Below are positions 53,297 to 64,000 of a DNA stretch of 64,000 nucleotides, in pieces; positions within the stretch are counted from its first letter, which is position 1; each line of letters opens with the position of its first letter. Source of the DNA: Adineta ricciae (Eukaryota; Rotifera; Eurotatoria; Adinetida; Adinetidae). Both the position numbers and the translations under genes were made by a program. Under the pieces are notes generated by a model. It ran no database searches. It saw only the letters and a program-made list of their open reading frames with translations, and had not been told where the DNA came from. The stretch covers positions 43,211 to 107,210 of the forward strand of contig CAJNOJ010000328.1 of the NCBI GenBank assembly GCA_905250025.1. Reading direction: 5' to 3'.

Positions 53297-54544
53297 TTGA
53301 ACCAACTGAGTTTGAGTTTGGATTCTTTCGGGACCAAATAATTGTGTGACAACACCAACACGACGACTTCGAACAACACGTATCACATTGTAAAACTCTT
53401 GACGAAACAATCGACTCGACAAACAATGAACATAGAATGATGCCTACAATAAACAATATTTCTCAGCAAAATCACAAATCTTTCTCAATTCTTCTCACTG
53501 CATAATCGATCGAAGCAATCAGAATGGCAAAGTTGTTGAATTGAAGCAATTGTTCTAGTGTGAGTCTTGATCGTAGAACATAAGTCATGAGAATGTAGAA
53601 GAGACTCAATGGAATCTGTGTGATGAAAAACAGAACGATGCTCGAGATCATGATCAACAACATTTGTCGATCGAGAAAAACACGACGACCAGCACCACCG
53701 CCGCCGCCACGTCTCAACTGTGTCTTTTGTTGTTGTTGTCGACGAAGTTCAACGAACATGCTGATGCTGAATGCTAACAGAAGCACTGTTGGTAAGATGA
53801 TTTGCAGAATTGTGATCAAGATTGGCCAAATCTTCGAAACAAAAGTTATAAAATGTTTCGTAATAATTCAATAAAGAAACTCACCGTCGAGTAGAAATAC
53901 TGATAAGCAGCAGTGGATGTCTGACTGGCAGAACAAACAGTCGCATCACCAACCACTCCGATGAATGGCAAAGCCAGGTGAGAGTTGAGAGCAGCAGAGA
54001 CGATCACAATGACACATGCACCAATGGTCACTCGTTGTCGTGTGCAGAGTTCTCTGACCCGAAATGGAAATCGAATGCGAAGCCATCGGTCTATGGTGAT
54101 GGTTAACAGAAACCACGCTGTGCAACACATGCAGAAGTACTGCACAAATGAATAGGCACGACATAGTTGATTCATCATGTTCTTGTTGGCTGTTGACACA
54201 TTGAGGCCGAGAAAAATGAATGTGTAGAAACATGCGAGAAGATAAATGAGATCGGATATTGTCATGTAGACGAAGAGAGTACTTGTCGATACTTTGCGAA
54301 GAGTTTGTCGACGAAAGATGGTAAAACTCATGGAATGGCCGAAAAAGCCAAAAATGAATAGAACTAAATAGCCGTAGAGAACGACATTTCTTTGCAGAGA
54401 TGTGATAGCAGATGAGCCAGATCCTGGGGGTGGTCCCATTCCTCCACCTCCTCCTCCTCCACCATCCGGTGGTGGTGGTGGAGGTGCGCCCATCCAACCG
54501 CCGCCGTCGGGAGAACTTTCATTGCCACTATCGTTGATATTCAT
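53279..54544 (-). CDS. 7TM receptor with proline/glycine-rich N-terminus
   Basis: Exons 53885-54544, 53499-53831 and 53279-53443, with introns of 53 and 55 bp, all phase 0. The coding length is 1158 bp (385 residues). The extracellular N-terminus is low-complexity (a six-proline run and an eight-glycine run). TM1 is LYGYLVLFIFGFFGHSMSFT; TM3 ends LTITIDRWLRI, giving DRW for DRY; TM7 is followed by SFYVHCLSSRLFRQEF and a Q/T-rich tail. A typical rhodopsin-like peptide-receptor layout; ligand unknown. Intact. The third exon overlaps the convergent NHL fragment by 18 bp. Confidence 0.85.
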
Positions 54545-57500
54545 TTCTATCTAAATGGGTACAAGACAGTGTTTGTCATGAATATATATGCAGCAACTAA
54601 ATGTTAATTATCGCAGAAGTGTGACGTAGACAAATGAAATGATGTATGAGACATGAATTGTTTAGACAGTTTTCTGGAAAAGTCTCAAGCCATAAGTGCG
54701 TTAAAGATGAATGGATGAATATTCATTTACTTCCTAGAAAAAGTACATTTTTATTTTTTATTAGAAACTCATGATGAGTCTCCAAGTGAACGATATTGAA
54801 TACCGGTTGATCCTGTGGGAACGATCACTAGATATTGTAACAACAAGAAAATGTGATAAAAAAAGTGTAACACTGCTATAAAATAATCTTTCCCGAATTA
54901 TCTCATCTATTAGAAGATCATAAAAGACTTCTAGGCGTGCTCTCATTAGAATAAACACACGATCTCTAATTAGAATACTAAAATATCTAATAAAAAACCG
55001 AGAAACGCCGTTTATCACGTCTCTCACACTAATTACATTTCAAGATTCTCATTTCTTTCTCGAATCGGAAGAATATCTCTCAATAGATAATCTTCGGTAC
55101 AACGATCATCACTTTAGAGGAATCAAATTACGAAATGATCTATCGAATGTCGAAAAATATTGATTTTCAACAGATATTTTTACCAGATCTTCTTTTTGGA
55201 ATCACATCTCAGTACATACCGTGAGAAATTTATCCAGTGCTAAGCTGTGATGACCTGAGACCATTGAATATTACGGTGATATATCGTTCTCTTTACTAAG
55301 AGCTCATCATCATTCCAAAGGAAGCAGCCACTTGGAAATATTTTCCTCCAAAACGATGCTATTTTTCATCAAAAACGTCTTCTTGAGCACAACTACAGAT
55401 TTTTTGCTTATTCATTACTACGTAATGAAATTATTCTAATTTAGAAACTTGCGAGATATGCTCTCTGTCGATCTATTGTTTCAGTCGACCGAATTCACTC
55501 ATATGTTCATATAAACATGACATGATTTCGTCGTATCGCTAGTGCTTCAGAGTGTGACGAACTTTTCTATTAAGAAATTGGATCCCTTTGCTAAGACAAA
55601 TCAAGTGCAGACCAAGTTTTTGTCACTTAAAGTCTCTCCAGTGTCGATGTCTTCCTTTCACTTATTCTTCTACTGAGAAAAACACATCCCTGGACGGATC
55701 AGCATGCGTCTCGAAAGATCAACTAGTTGCAAAAAAAATTTTGATTAAGGTTTTTCATATGTTACATAACTGAAGATGATTTCGGGAAAACTTTTCCTCG
55801 CACTTGACGAGTGGGCGGCGATTTATGTCATAGAAGATCAATCTTCATTCACATGAATAATGCCACATAAATGAAACGAATACTCAGCTCGAGATAAACT
55901 GCGTCCAGGACGCTTTCCAACTGCTACATTCGTACCTTGCAAATTTTCGGCAAATCCACGTAACGTGACAACTCAATGACCGAGAGTTTGAAATTCGGCG
56001 ATTGTCATCTTAAAGAGCATAGTCAAAAGTGTATGAACCATATTTCGTTCGATAAATAAGTACTCTAAATGAGATGATAATAAAGATGTTAGTAAAAACC
56101 AGTGAAAATTCTCCTATTTTAAGCCTTCTAACAATCTACTTGTATATCCAAACAGTTTAATATATACAGGACTGATAAAGACTAATTAAGTCTGCGATAC
56201 TAGGAGTAGCTTTTAGCAGGAGAACAGTTTTCCTATGTGCTGAACTTTTTGACAGTGAGCTTAACCAAAACTGTCAAATTTATAACGTCATCATGTAACG
56301 AGAAAAGGATTATCTTTTTTTCCAACCCGTTGGTGTTAACTATGCATGACAAACGCAAGATGCCTAAAGCGAGTCTTTCATGAGCTATCTAGCTCGTGTA
56401 CTTTTATCTGGAAAAATTTCTTTATATGGTGGCTGTGCTTCACGCGATGACACTTTTTTTACACCTATTCTTCATTCCTCATATTTGTACCCGTGATTTT
56501 TTTGGACAAAAGTACGTTCAAATCATAAAATCAAGTCTATATTCGAGATTATTTAAAAGAAAAACCTACGTCAAATTCATCGCAATTTCGTCGAAATTTT
56601 AGCATAATTGTTGGTCAAAAATTCGAGTGTTATTTTTTCCCCTATAACTCTCCGAAATCGATGTAGTTTTGGGCGCTGATATCGAATATGAGCTTAGTAT
56701 TGCGATTGGAATCTACTTTTATCGAGAAAATTATGTAAGAACTAGCAGAGATCCATGCATACTGAACGGTTCTTTTTTAATGCAGCCAATGTTCTTGTTC
56801 CGTGACCTTCGACCCTCAACACCTCTCCCAAACGATGTATTATGACGTTTTAAGCATTTTCGAAAAAAAATGGTTTTCTGGCCTTTGACTTTTGATCCGG
56901 TAACATAAACACAGACACTGAACATTAGTATATAGAAGTACGAAAACGTCATCATGCTGCATTGGCAAACAAGATCTCTAATACAAACTATACCATGAAT
57001 TTGAGCTTTTTTTCTTTTCTTTACTACCAAATGTTTATAGAAAATTTCTCTCAAGAAATTGTTCTTTCGCAGAAAAATGAACAATGAAGAGATCACCCTC
57101 GATTATTTTGTCCGAATTCTATCATCATGTTCCGCGTAGTATCATTGCCACAATTTTCGACCAACTACGCTAAAGGGTACAGAGATGCCTCATTTGATGA
57201 AACAAACGAAATTCTCAACGTTCTATCCTTTGAGAACTTTAGCGACTGGAGCGTCGTCGTCTCAAAGCAAACAGGGCAAATGAGCCATCAAACTAATGTA
57301 TGTGAAACGTGAAAATACCGTATTCTGAACGGGGGGACAATAGTTCAATTACAATTATAACAGAGAAGGATCAAACGGTGTAATTAAAACGCCTCTTTTT
57401 ATCCCAAGGTAGCGCTTGACATTTTCAACAGTAACGTAGCGGTCACGTATACAATTCACAGCATCTTTGAAAATTACCAAGGCTCTTTAGCCGTATATGA

Positions 57501-57857
57501 AAATATACAGATCAATGAATAACGATGTTGACTACTTGTTGCCTTCAGTTTGTTTTAGCCGAGTAGATATCGAAAACTTAGCTACCAGCGAACCTATTTG
57601 AAATCTACTGAAAGATACAAGACTAATTGGGTGAAATAGTTGGATTATATTGAGATTCATCTTCTTGTCCTACGTATTGATTCATAGAGAGAAAGTTTTC
57701 GGCATAATTCATGCAAAATAGACAATCAGAACCAAATGTGACTTGTATTCTTCTGATCAAATTTATTGTCCACACAAAGCTAGGCTTCAATGGAAAGAAA
57801 AATCTGCTTGTTCCTGATACGTTTCATCATCAAATGTAGAGATTGGTTAACAATTCT
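54545..57857. other. Long gene-poor stretch
   Basis: No gene I can support in 3.3 kb. ORFs at 54761-55027, 55588-55773, 56396-56602, 56731-57096 and 57127-57312 lack motifs. On the minus strand near 55850-55960, FAENLQGTNVAVGKRPGRSL and SRAEYSFHLCG read openly between stops and may be debris of an old gene. Confidence 0.4.
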
Positions 57858-58118
57858 TCATCTTCGAGTTTGAGTTTGGGCTCCCTCAGCACCGAATAGT
57901 TGTGTGACAACACCACCCAGGTCGAAGAATCCAATACTCGGATCCAGCATCGGATTTGTTGACCTGGGTTGGAAGCTGCACATTTTCCATGGTTCGAAAA
58001 CTTTCGAGAAGCGGTTTTCACCAATCGATAGAGCATGTGATAAGGCAGATAACTTGTAAAGAAAGTTTTTCAAAATAACGAATAGTAAAAACGTTAGAGC
58101 TGTTTTACTGAGTGTCAT
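57858..58118 (-). pseudogene. Receptor C-terminal tail remnant
   Basis: The frame ends GGVVTQLFGAEGAQTQTRR, closely matching the tail of the receptor at 53279 (GVVTQLFGPERIQTQTQL). Upstream, TALTFLLFVILKNFLYKLSA may be a decayed TM7. Between them sits a 55-bp palindrome. No start or other TM segments remain. Confidence 0.55.
57914..57968. repeat. 55-bp palindrome inserted in the receptor tail remnant
   Basis: CCCAGGTCGAAGAATCC pairs with GGATTTGTTGACCTGGG. An inner GGATCC forms the centre. Likely a tiny foldback insertion. Confidence 0.5.
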
Positions 58119-58316
58119 TGATTCTTTTTATGCAAACACCCCTCCTTACTCTACTAAATTTTTTATTCTTTTCTATTATACTTTTATCAATCACATAGAG
58201 AAGAACATTGCCAGTCATATACTTACAATGATGACAATACTTTTTTTACTCTAATCTCACATTATCTATACATGTAATCTGTTTGCATCTGACTCAATTT
58301 CTTTTGAGTCATTATT

Positions 58317-58859
58317 TTGCTTCACCATTTCTTTCTTCATTTTTACAATATCAATCATGTTCTATTCAACTACGAGTTCGTTTTTACTGATGGATGTGGA
58401 CCGAGAGAACTTAATATGGCTAGTGTTGATAGTAATGTTACAAAATGTGCAACAGTCAGTGTAATGTGGTATTATCCACGAGATAATTTAACATTAACAA
58501 TTGAAACATGTTTCACTAAAAAACAACGACCATATGGGATTGAAATCGATAACGATGAATTACTCAAAGGTATACCACATGTCTATCGAATTCTTGGTGG
58601 TCAAGAAACAGAAATCACAACAACTGCCAAGAGCATTATTCAAAAATCGGATAATAATTTTCAAGTCGTTCTCAAACTACAAGGCCCTCCACCCAAGCAG
58701 ACAGGGTTTTCGAAAAACGCGTCTCCACGATCAAAAAGTGTTCTTTACACGCTGAAAACGGCGTTTTTACCGTGTAAAGAACACTTTTTGATCGTGGAAA
58801 CGCGTTTTTCGAAAACCTTGTCTGCTTGGGATAGTCAAGTGTATAAGTATGATGAATAA
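58317..58859 (+). CDS. Unknown exon, interrupted at its 3' part by a foldback element
   Basis: Not recognised. From about codon 25 the reading looks like real protein: DGCGPRELNMASVDSNVTKC, TVSVMWYYPRDNLTLTIETC, then NDELLKGIPHVYRILGG and SDNNFQVVLKLQGP, with N-glycosylation sites and paired cysteines that suggest an extracellular domain. After KLQGP the frame runs through the 139-bp palindrome at 58692-58830 and ends soon after. The upstream part (codons 1-24) may be intron, with an acceptor shortly before TDGCG. A partial or broken gene. Confidence 0.4.
   Translation: MLHHFFLHFYNINHVLFNYEFVFTDGCGPRELNMASVDSNVTKCATVSVMWYYPRDNLTLTIETCFTKKQRPYGIEIDNDELLKGIPHVYRILGGQETEITTTAKSIIQKSDNNFQVVLKLQGPPPKQTGFSKNASPRSKSVLYTLKTAFLPCKEHFLIVETRFSKTLSAWDSQVYKYDE
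58692..58830. mobile_element. Perfect-ended 139-bp foldback MITE
   Basis: Starts CCCAAGCAGACAGGGTTTTC and ends with the inverse, GAAAACCTTGTCTGCTTGGG. The arms (about 65 bp, including AAAAAGTGTTCTTTACACG) are nearly complementary throughout. No clear target duplication. Both strands stay open, so it is read into ORFs on both sides. Confidence 0.75.
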
Positions 58860-59632
58860 AATATTGTTCCCTTTTCTGAAAGAAAGGGTCATAGCGTTCT
58901 AAAATTAGTGGCTCAAAACCTAAAAGTTTGTGAGTTTGTCCAATCCAATCAGGTTGCAGCTTTATATAAACCAATGAAACCTTAGAGATAACCATATGGA
59001 AAAGATTCACGTGAGGTAATCAAGGTCGAGGATCACGAATCCGATACTAGTTTTTGCATAAAAACTATCTGTTCTGTTTTTTGCGACAAGCGTTCACTTT
59101 TTTGCAAAAAGATATTTTTTATAAGGGTTCAGCGATGGGTTTTCGGGGTCGAGGAATCCGAATTTGCAGTTAGTTTCTCGAAATTCCAATTAGCTAATTA
59201 ATTAATGAATTTTTTTTGTTGTTGAGTAGGGGTTGATCGAAGGGTAATCGAGGTCGAGGAATCGGAATCCGAGGTTAGTTTTTTAATGAACACTCTCTGA
59301 CCCGTTTTTTACGAGAAAGAATCAATTCTTTAGACGATAATGTTTTAAGCGGCAATATGTCGAACAAAAAATGTAATAGCTGACTGACGTCCGATCGCTG
59401 GATCTCCATAGTCACCCGCATATTAATGAGATCACACACTTTTATAAACTTCTATACTATATGACTATCATCTGATGCCAGTCATTCAAAATAAGGTTTC
59501 GCTTGTCAGGTGTTGTTTTCGAAAGTCACAGTAGCACAAAGAGGGTAACTTTTAAAGAAGGACTAGAAGAGAATGAATGGAGAACTTTCAAAAGTGGCTC
59601 TAGACTAAATGGAAGAGTGAAAATGTACATGT
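58860..59632. other. Intergenic, no gene seen
   Basis: Contains a loosely repeated phrase, GGTCGAGGAATCGGAATCCG and similar (59025-59275, three times), an internal repeat of unknown nature. Confidence 0.4.
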
Positions 59633-60080
59633 AACGGCTTGCCGCGAGTGGCGGACGGGAGGGAGGCCGACGAGCGACTAGTCGTGGATTTGCAGAGTAA
59701 TATTTTTAAGAACAAAATTTGTGATTTTTATAGAGTTTTAAGATTTCTTGGTCAGAAATTAATCGTTGCTCTGCACGAACATAGGTGGCAGCCATTTAAG
59801 GTTCCTCGTGGTGGAGAGAAGATTGAAACCTTTTCCAGAGAATCATATAGCTATGTAAAGCTTATTAGTTTTTGATTATGAATTGCTTTTCCGAAATGTG
59901 CTCATTTTCGGAACACGTCTTCGTCCGAATGAAGTTAAGATAGTAAAATGAGTACGCATGGGAACAGCTAGCCGTGAGTGGCCGACCGAAGGGAGGCCGA
60001 CGAACAACTAGTTGTTTCTTTTGAAAATTAGTTGAAAAGTGAGATTTATAAGACTGTCGCAAAGTGGCCATCATTTTTCT

Positions 60081-60115
<35 letters not shown>

Positions 60116-61990
60116 CATCTTTTCGAGCTTCAAGAAAAAACTATGTAGATCATCGACTTATTCAACTAAAAATGATAATAAAAGATATACTGTAAGTCAT
60201 GAAGTTGTCAAGAATTTCGGCAACTTTGCTAGAGACGGACTCGACAAGAACGAGGTACTTTTTAATATGAAAATATCATTAAACACTTATTAGGTAGCGA
60301 CGGCTATCGGTAAGTGGTTGACCGGAGAGAGGCCGACAAACGACTAGGCGTTATAATTTCAGAAGATTCCAGGAAGCGAAATTGGTCTAAGTAAAACATT
60401 CTGACAAACTATCAAATGATCAGATCGTTCAACTGAAACAACTTTTTTCTCTCTTTGGGCGAAGAGTAGCGCTCTAATACTATCCTTTCAGTAGAGGGTT
60501 TAGCGGCTACTAGGCCGCGTTACTTGTAGGCTACATACATCATGTCTTTTTATGGAAATTTAGTGGAAGTAGTTCGCAAAGTGATATACCCGTCGGTAGA
60601 ATTCCATCTTAGTAATTACAGACGCGTGCACAGAAAAAAAATCAGCAGAATAATCAACCCTCAAAAAAGGTTTATAACTGAAAAATTCGTTTATCAGCGT
60701 GATCTACGCCTTGATGAACCCTTTTTTCTTGATAAACCCCAAAAGGGTATTTTATCCGTTGCAAACTGATAAACGTAAGGATTGATTATCTCTTGATAAA
60801 CCCTTTTTTCGTTGATCAATTGAATCAACCCTAAAACGATGGGTTTCTTAAAGGTGATGATCAACTCTGGGTCTCAGGGTTGATTCAATTGATCAACGAA
60901 AAAAGGGTTTATCAAGAGATAATCAACCCTTGCGTTTATCAGTTTGCAACGGATAATAAACCCTTCAAGGGTTTTTCAAGAAAAAAGGGTTCATCAAGGC
61001 GTAGATCACGCTGATAAACGAATTTTTCAGTTATAAACCTTTTTTGAGGGTTGATTATTCTGCTGATTTTTTTTCTGTGTGAACTGTAGAAACAGTATTC
61101 TGAACACATACAGCACTGTGAAAGATGTTCGTTTCGAAGCAAATTATAGAATAAGACTTTCTTATCTGGTTTCTTTTGGTAGTCGAATGAATAGAAGATC
61201 ATGACTGTCGAAGCGACAATAAAAGAAAACCCAATCGTTCAGTTTGGAAGTCGATCGAAGGCGAAAGGAATAACAGAGACAGCATGGCAACGGCTAGCCG
61301 TGAGTGACCGACCGGAGGGAGGTCGACGAACGACTAAACGTTTATTTTGAAAATGACTTGAAAGATGAGATTTATCACTGTCTCAACGGAAGTCAATGGT
61401 TTTTCAACGAACATAATTGATGTGTTTTCGAGCTTCGAGAATAGGGATTGTACATTATCAGCGCTTCAAACTGAACAGAGCCATAGAATATGTACTGTAA
61501 GCTACACAGATACGAAGGGTTTTGATAACTTCGATCACAGATCGACTCAGTATCAACGAGCTACTTCTTTTTATGAAAAAACTATGAAAACTGATCATGT
61601 GTGTCAACGGCTAGCCGTGAGTAGCCGACCGGAGGGAGGCCAACGAACGACTAGGCGTTTAAATGTTAGATTAATCCTAAAGTGTATGCTTAGAACAACC
61701 TTGCCAGGCTTGCAATAGTTTTGAAAGGGACTTGACGAATGGACATTCCTCAATGAAAATATTCGACAAGGTATCATTTCGTTGACAGGAGAGAAAAGAA
61801 TCGGTTTATCGCTGGAAGACACAAGCGAATGTTCAAACTTTTCAAGTAGTCTACTGTATATCGTCCGTCTATGAGTGACTTAGTAAAGCATTTATGAAAA
61901 TTTCTATGGGCGTGATGTGAAAATAGAAAGCCAGATGAGAAAGGTCAATGGTTGGCCGTGAGTAGTCGTCTGACTAGCCGTTGAGCGATG
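59633..61990 (+). repeat. Satellite of about 330-bp units with a 52-bp GC-rich core
   Basis: The core (CAACGGCTAGCCGTGAGTGG, then CCGACCGGAGGGAGGCCGAC, then GAACGACTAGGCG) occurs at about 59633, 59963, 60299, 61289, 61606 and (degenerate) 61946. Spacings are 330, 336, 990, 317 and 340 bp; the long one contains a 451-bp MITE. Sequence after the core is also partly shared (TTTTGAAAAT...AGTGAGATTTAT, TTTTCGAGCTTC, TACTGTAAG). A (TA) microsatellite lies in the second unit at 60085-60113. The core is much more GC-rich and conserved than the rest. Confidence 0.65.
60629..61079. mobile_element. 451-bp palindromic MITE
   Basis: CACAGAAAAAAAATCAGCAG to the inverse CTGCTGATTTTTTTTCTGTG. The arms of about 200 bp are nearly perfect inverted copies rich in AAACCCTTTT words. 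It shares its interior with the element at 62730. TG flanks both sides, a possible two-base target duplication. Confidence 0.8.
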
Positions 61991-62289
61991 AATTTTTCAG
62001 TTAACATAGTTGGTGCTGGAGAATTATCCACTGACAAATGGCTAATCGGTCTGATTCCTAAAAGGACATCTGTATCCTATTCATTCTAGTTCTAGTGTGT
62101 GACATAGTGCCATGATTCAGTTGAGCACTAGTAGCAATCGCAGTGTGTTTTTTCTCCTTCAAAATCTCTGAATGTGTTCAGCATTAGGAAAATTCTTTCA
62201 GAAAAGGGTAAGCGAATCCAAAGGATGAACGTTACTTGTATTCAATGTCTCTTTATGGAATAATTAGTAATTACCTTTCGCAAACGAGT

Positions 62290-63351
62290 TTTGAACTAGG
62301 GCTTTCGAATGGTGCACAAGGAATTTTTCGAGAGCTCCTATGCGATGATCAGGAGGAGCCAGGGGATTTTAAGATAAAGAGCGATGTATTTCCCTCCAAT
62401 ACAATATAAATACGAAAACCATTATATGCACTTGTGGAAATTAATACATCACAAGTAGAAACAAATCTTGATGGTCTTCGCCCTAAACTAATTCCTATTC
62501 CGTTATTCAAAACGCGATTCACTGTTCCTATAAAGCAACTCTTCGGACACTTACTCGATCGAGTGCAAAGTGGGAGAAAAATTCCACAAGTCATTCAAGT
62601 TACAAGAACACAACTACCAATTCTACCTGCCTTCGCCATAACTACATACAAAGTGTAAGGACTCACAATGAACAAAATCTTAGTCGATCTCCAAGTTCCG
62701 CCTGGGACACTGCAAGTATCATCGATATACACTGATAAAAATTTTCGTAGAATGATAAACCCTCAAAAAAGGGTTTATAACTGAAAAATTCGTTTATCAA
62801 CGTGATCAATCCCTTGATCAACCCTTTTTTCTTGATAAACCCCAAAAGGGTATTTTATCCGTTGCAAACTGGTCAACCCAACAGTTTATTGTCTCTTGAT
62901 AAACCCTTTTCCCGTTGATCAACTGGATCAATTCTAATCGAAAGGTTTCTTGGAAATGATGATAAACTCTGAGTTTGAGGGTTGATTCAGTTGATCAACG
63001 GGAAAAGGGTTTATCAAGAGACAATAAACTGTTGGGTTGACCAGTTTGCAACGGATAAAATACCCTTTTGGGGTTTATCAAGAAAAAAGGGTTGATCAAG
63101 GGATTGATCACGTTGATAAACGAATTTTTCAGTTATAAACCCTTTTTTGAGGGTTTATCATTCTACGAAAATTTTTATCAGTGTATGTACCACTCAGTAG
63201 AGTGAAGAAAGGGAATGATATAGTTAGCCTTCGATCTTTCGAAATAAAGGTCCTACAAGTTCAACCTTCTTCAGCGCAAGACGCTGAACTGAAACGTTTA
63301 GATGAAATTGACAAAAACACAAAACGAGAGTGTACCTCTTTCATTTTCTGA
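62290..63351 (+). pseudogene. Pif1/Helitron-type helicase, C-terminal remnant split by a MITE
   Basis: The frame reads LGLSNGAQGIFRELL, DFKIKSDVFPSNTI, a TAA, RKPLYALVEINTSQVE, RFTVPIKQLFGHLLDRVQSG, LPILPAFAITTYKV, a TAA in place of the usual Gln codon, then ILVDLQVPPGTLQVSS, and after the MITE VPLSRVKKGNDIV and EIKVLQVQPSS. NGAxG and the TYKVQG-like block are the last helicase motifs of Pif1-like proteins, which occur in Helitrons and in multicopy bdelloid genes. Two nonsense codons and the insertion make it dead. Upstream helicase motifs are not found here. Confidence 0.7.
62730..63183. mobile_element. 454-bp palindromic MITE with TA target duplication
   Basis: CACTGATAAAAATTTTCGTA ... TACGAAAATTTTTATCAGTG, flanked by TA at 62728-62729 and 63184-63185. 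Removing the element and one TA restores the helicase frame (TCATCGATATATGTACC). TA target sites and CACTG ends point to a Tc1/mariner-type mobilising transposase. Confidence 0.88.
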
Positions 63352-63842
63352 AATATGTGTAAATCGACACTTTTCTAAGAGCCTAGTGTTATTGCAAGCA
63401 TATAAAACGTATTATACTTTGAAATTAACTTAAAATAACTATTCGTGCATGTTTAATTTCTTTATCTCTTTCTTTACATTTATCTCAATTATTGTAGTAA
63501 CTGTCTCTTTTCTCTCATTGCATCAGATATTGCCTATCGTGTTTTATTAATTTCGTCTTTTGATTTTCTCACCCATAATCTTCCTAACTGTATCGATATT
63601 TCTTCACAATATTTAATGCTCTATTTAACATTTGGTATAAATATCTATTGTTACTTTTGCGAAAATATCTAATCTACACTAAAAATAAATTAATATACAC
63701 AATAATAGCTTTAAACTGTAATATCTGAAAGCACGATTACTACGAGAAAGAGCTGAGCGGGTCGCTAGACGAACGTTACTTGCATACTTATATGCACAGC
63801 ATGTTGACAATGATCATGTCATAAATGAGCTATTTCATTTAG
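63352..63842. other. AT-rich spacer before the NRPS exon
   Basis: No gene seen up to about 63730. From 63743 an open stretch (RAERVARRTLLAYLYAQHVD) may be coding, but its relation to the following exon is unclear. It ends in TTTCATTTAG, a good splice acceptor. Confidence 0.35.
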
Positions 63843-64000
63843 GTCATCGGTATTGTGTCAGTCCTCATGGCAGGCGGTACATATTGTCCTCTGTCACCAA
63901 AAGATCCTCCACAACGCTTGAAAGCTCTTGTCCATCAAACACATAGTCGTCTAACTCTCATTCATTCCATCACAAAACCTATGTTCGACACCGACACTGC
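63843..64000 (+). CDS. Non-ribosomal peptide synthetase adenylation domain (partial, runs off the window)
   Basis: Directly after an acceptor-like TTTAG the frame reads VIGIVSVLMAGGTYCPLSPK, then DPPQRLKALVHQTHSRLTLI and HSITKPMF. This fits the A2 core motif region of NRPS adenylation domains (LKAGGAYxPLDPxxPxxRL). NRPS genes of bacterial type have been reported in bdelloids. The upstream exon(s) are not identified and the rest lies beyond 64000, so the product and completeness are unknown. Confidence 0.6.

Noticed and set aside
56731-57096. 121-codon minus-strand ORF
   Set aside because: No recognisable domain, biased composition, no promoter or splice support.
59633-61990. Satellite core as a tRNA gene or tRNA-derived SINE
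   Set aside because: GTGGCCGA resembles an A box, but I find no GTTCGA-type B box, cloverleaf or poly(T) stop.

Overview
The window looks like a bdelloid rotifer chromosome region (Adineta/Rotaria-like), probably subtelomeric or otherwise TE-rich. This is an inference from four things. The DNA is AT-rich, and its genes carry very short GT-AG introns (mostly 48-75 bp). It holds Penelope-like (PLE) reverse transcriptase remnants with hammerhead-type motifs. It has gene families known to be expanded in bdelloids: divergent 7TM receptors, an LDLa/EGF-7TM giant, an ADP-ribosyltransferase-TPR fusion, MATH-BTB, NHL and SNTX-like proteins. It also has several genes that look bacterial: a nucleotide-sugar dehydrogenase/4-epimerase pair, an SDR, a phage tail-collar protein, an S8 prodomain and an NRPS adenylation domain.

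Layout. 0.6-9.3 kb: a single-exon 7TM receptor, a broken PLE, an unknown two-exon gene, an SDR pseudogene, a hAT fragment, then the adjacent co-oriented TviC-like epimerase and TviB-like dehydrogenase. 9.5-20.6 kb: a segmental duplication in tandem, [hammerhead-bearing repeat - hAT - 7TM receptor] twice, joined by a single N at 13782; unit A has a gutted hAT and only the tail of the receptor, unit B a nearly complete hAT and a complete three-exon receptor. 21-26.3 kb: MITE remnants, a minisatellite and an intact piggyBac element with TTAA duplications. 27.4-37 kb: a papain-family protease, the 1632-residue LDLa/EGF-7TM protein and a frameshifted GNAT-like gene. 37.8-38.2 kb: an assembly gap in a GC-rich minisatellite.

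39.5-47.3 kb: an SNTX-like/B30.2-like gene with a frameshift, a five-exon FLYWCH/MULE transposase whose exons join in phase, and an ADP-ribosyltransferase-TPR gene. 48.2-54.5 kb: a truncated S8 prodomain, a MATH-BTB gene, a stop-riddled tail-collar gene, caspase-like and NHL remnants, and a proline/glycine-rich 7TM receptor. 54.5-64 kb: mostly gene-poor, with a receptor-tail duplicate, several foldback/MITE elements, a new-looking ~330 bp satellite with a GC-rich core, a Pif1-like helicase remnant split by a TA-target MITE, and the start of an NRPS adenylation domain running off the end.

The two sugar-nucleotide genes would together convert UDP-GlcNAc to a UDP-hexosaminuronic acid. The other genes look like independent receptor, protease and signalling loci set among mobile DNA. 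All family assignments come from reading motifs; no database search was run.
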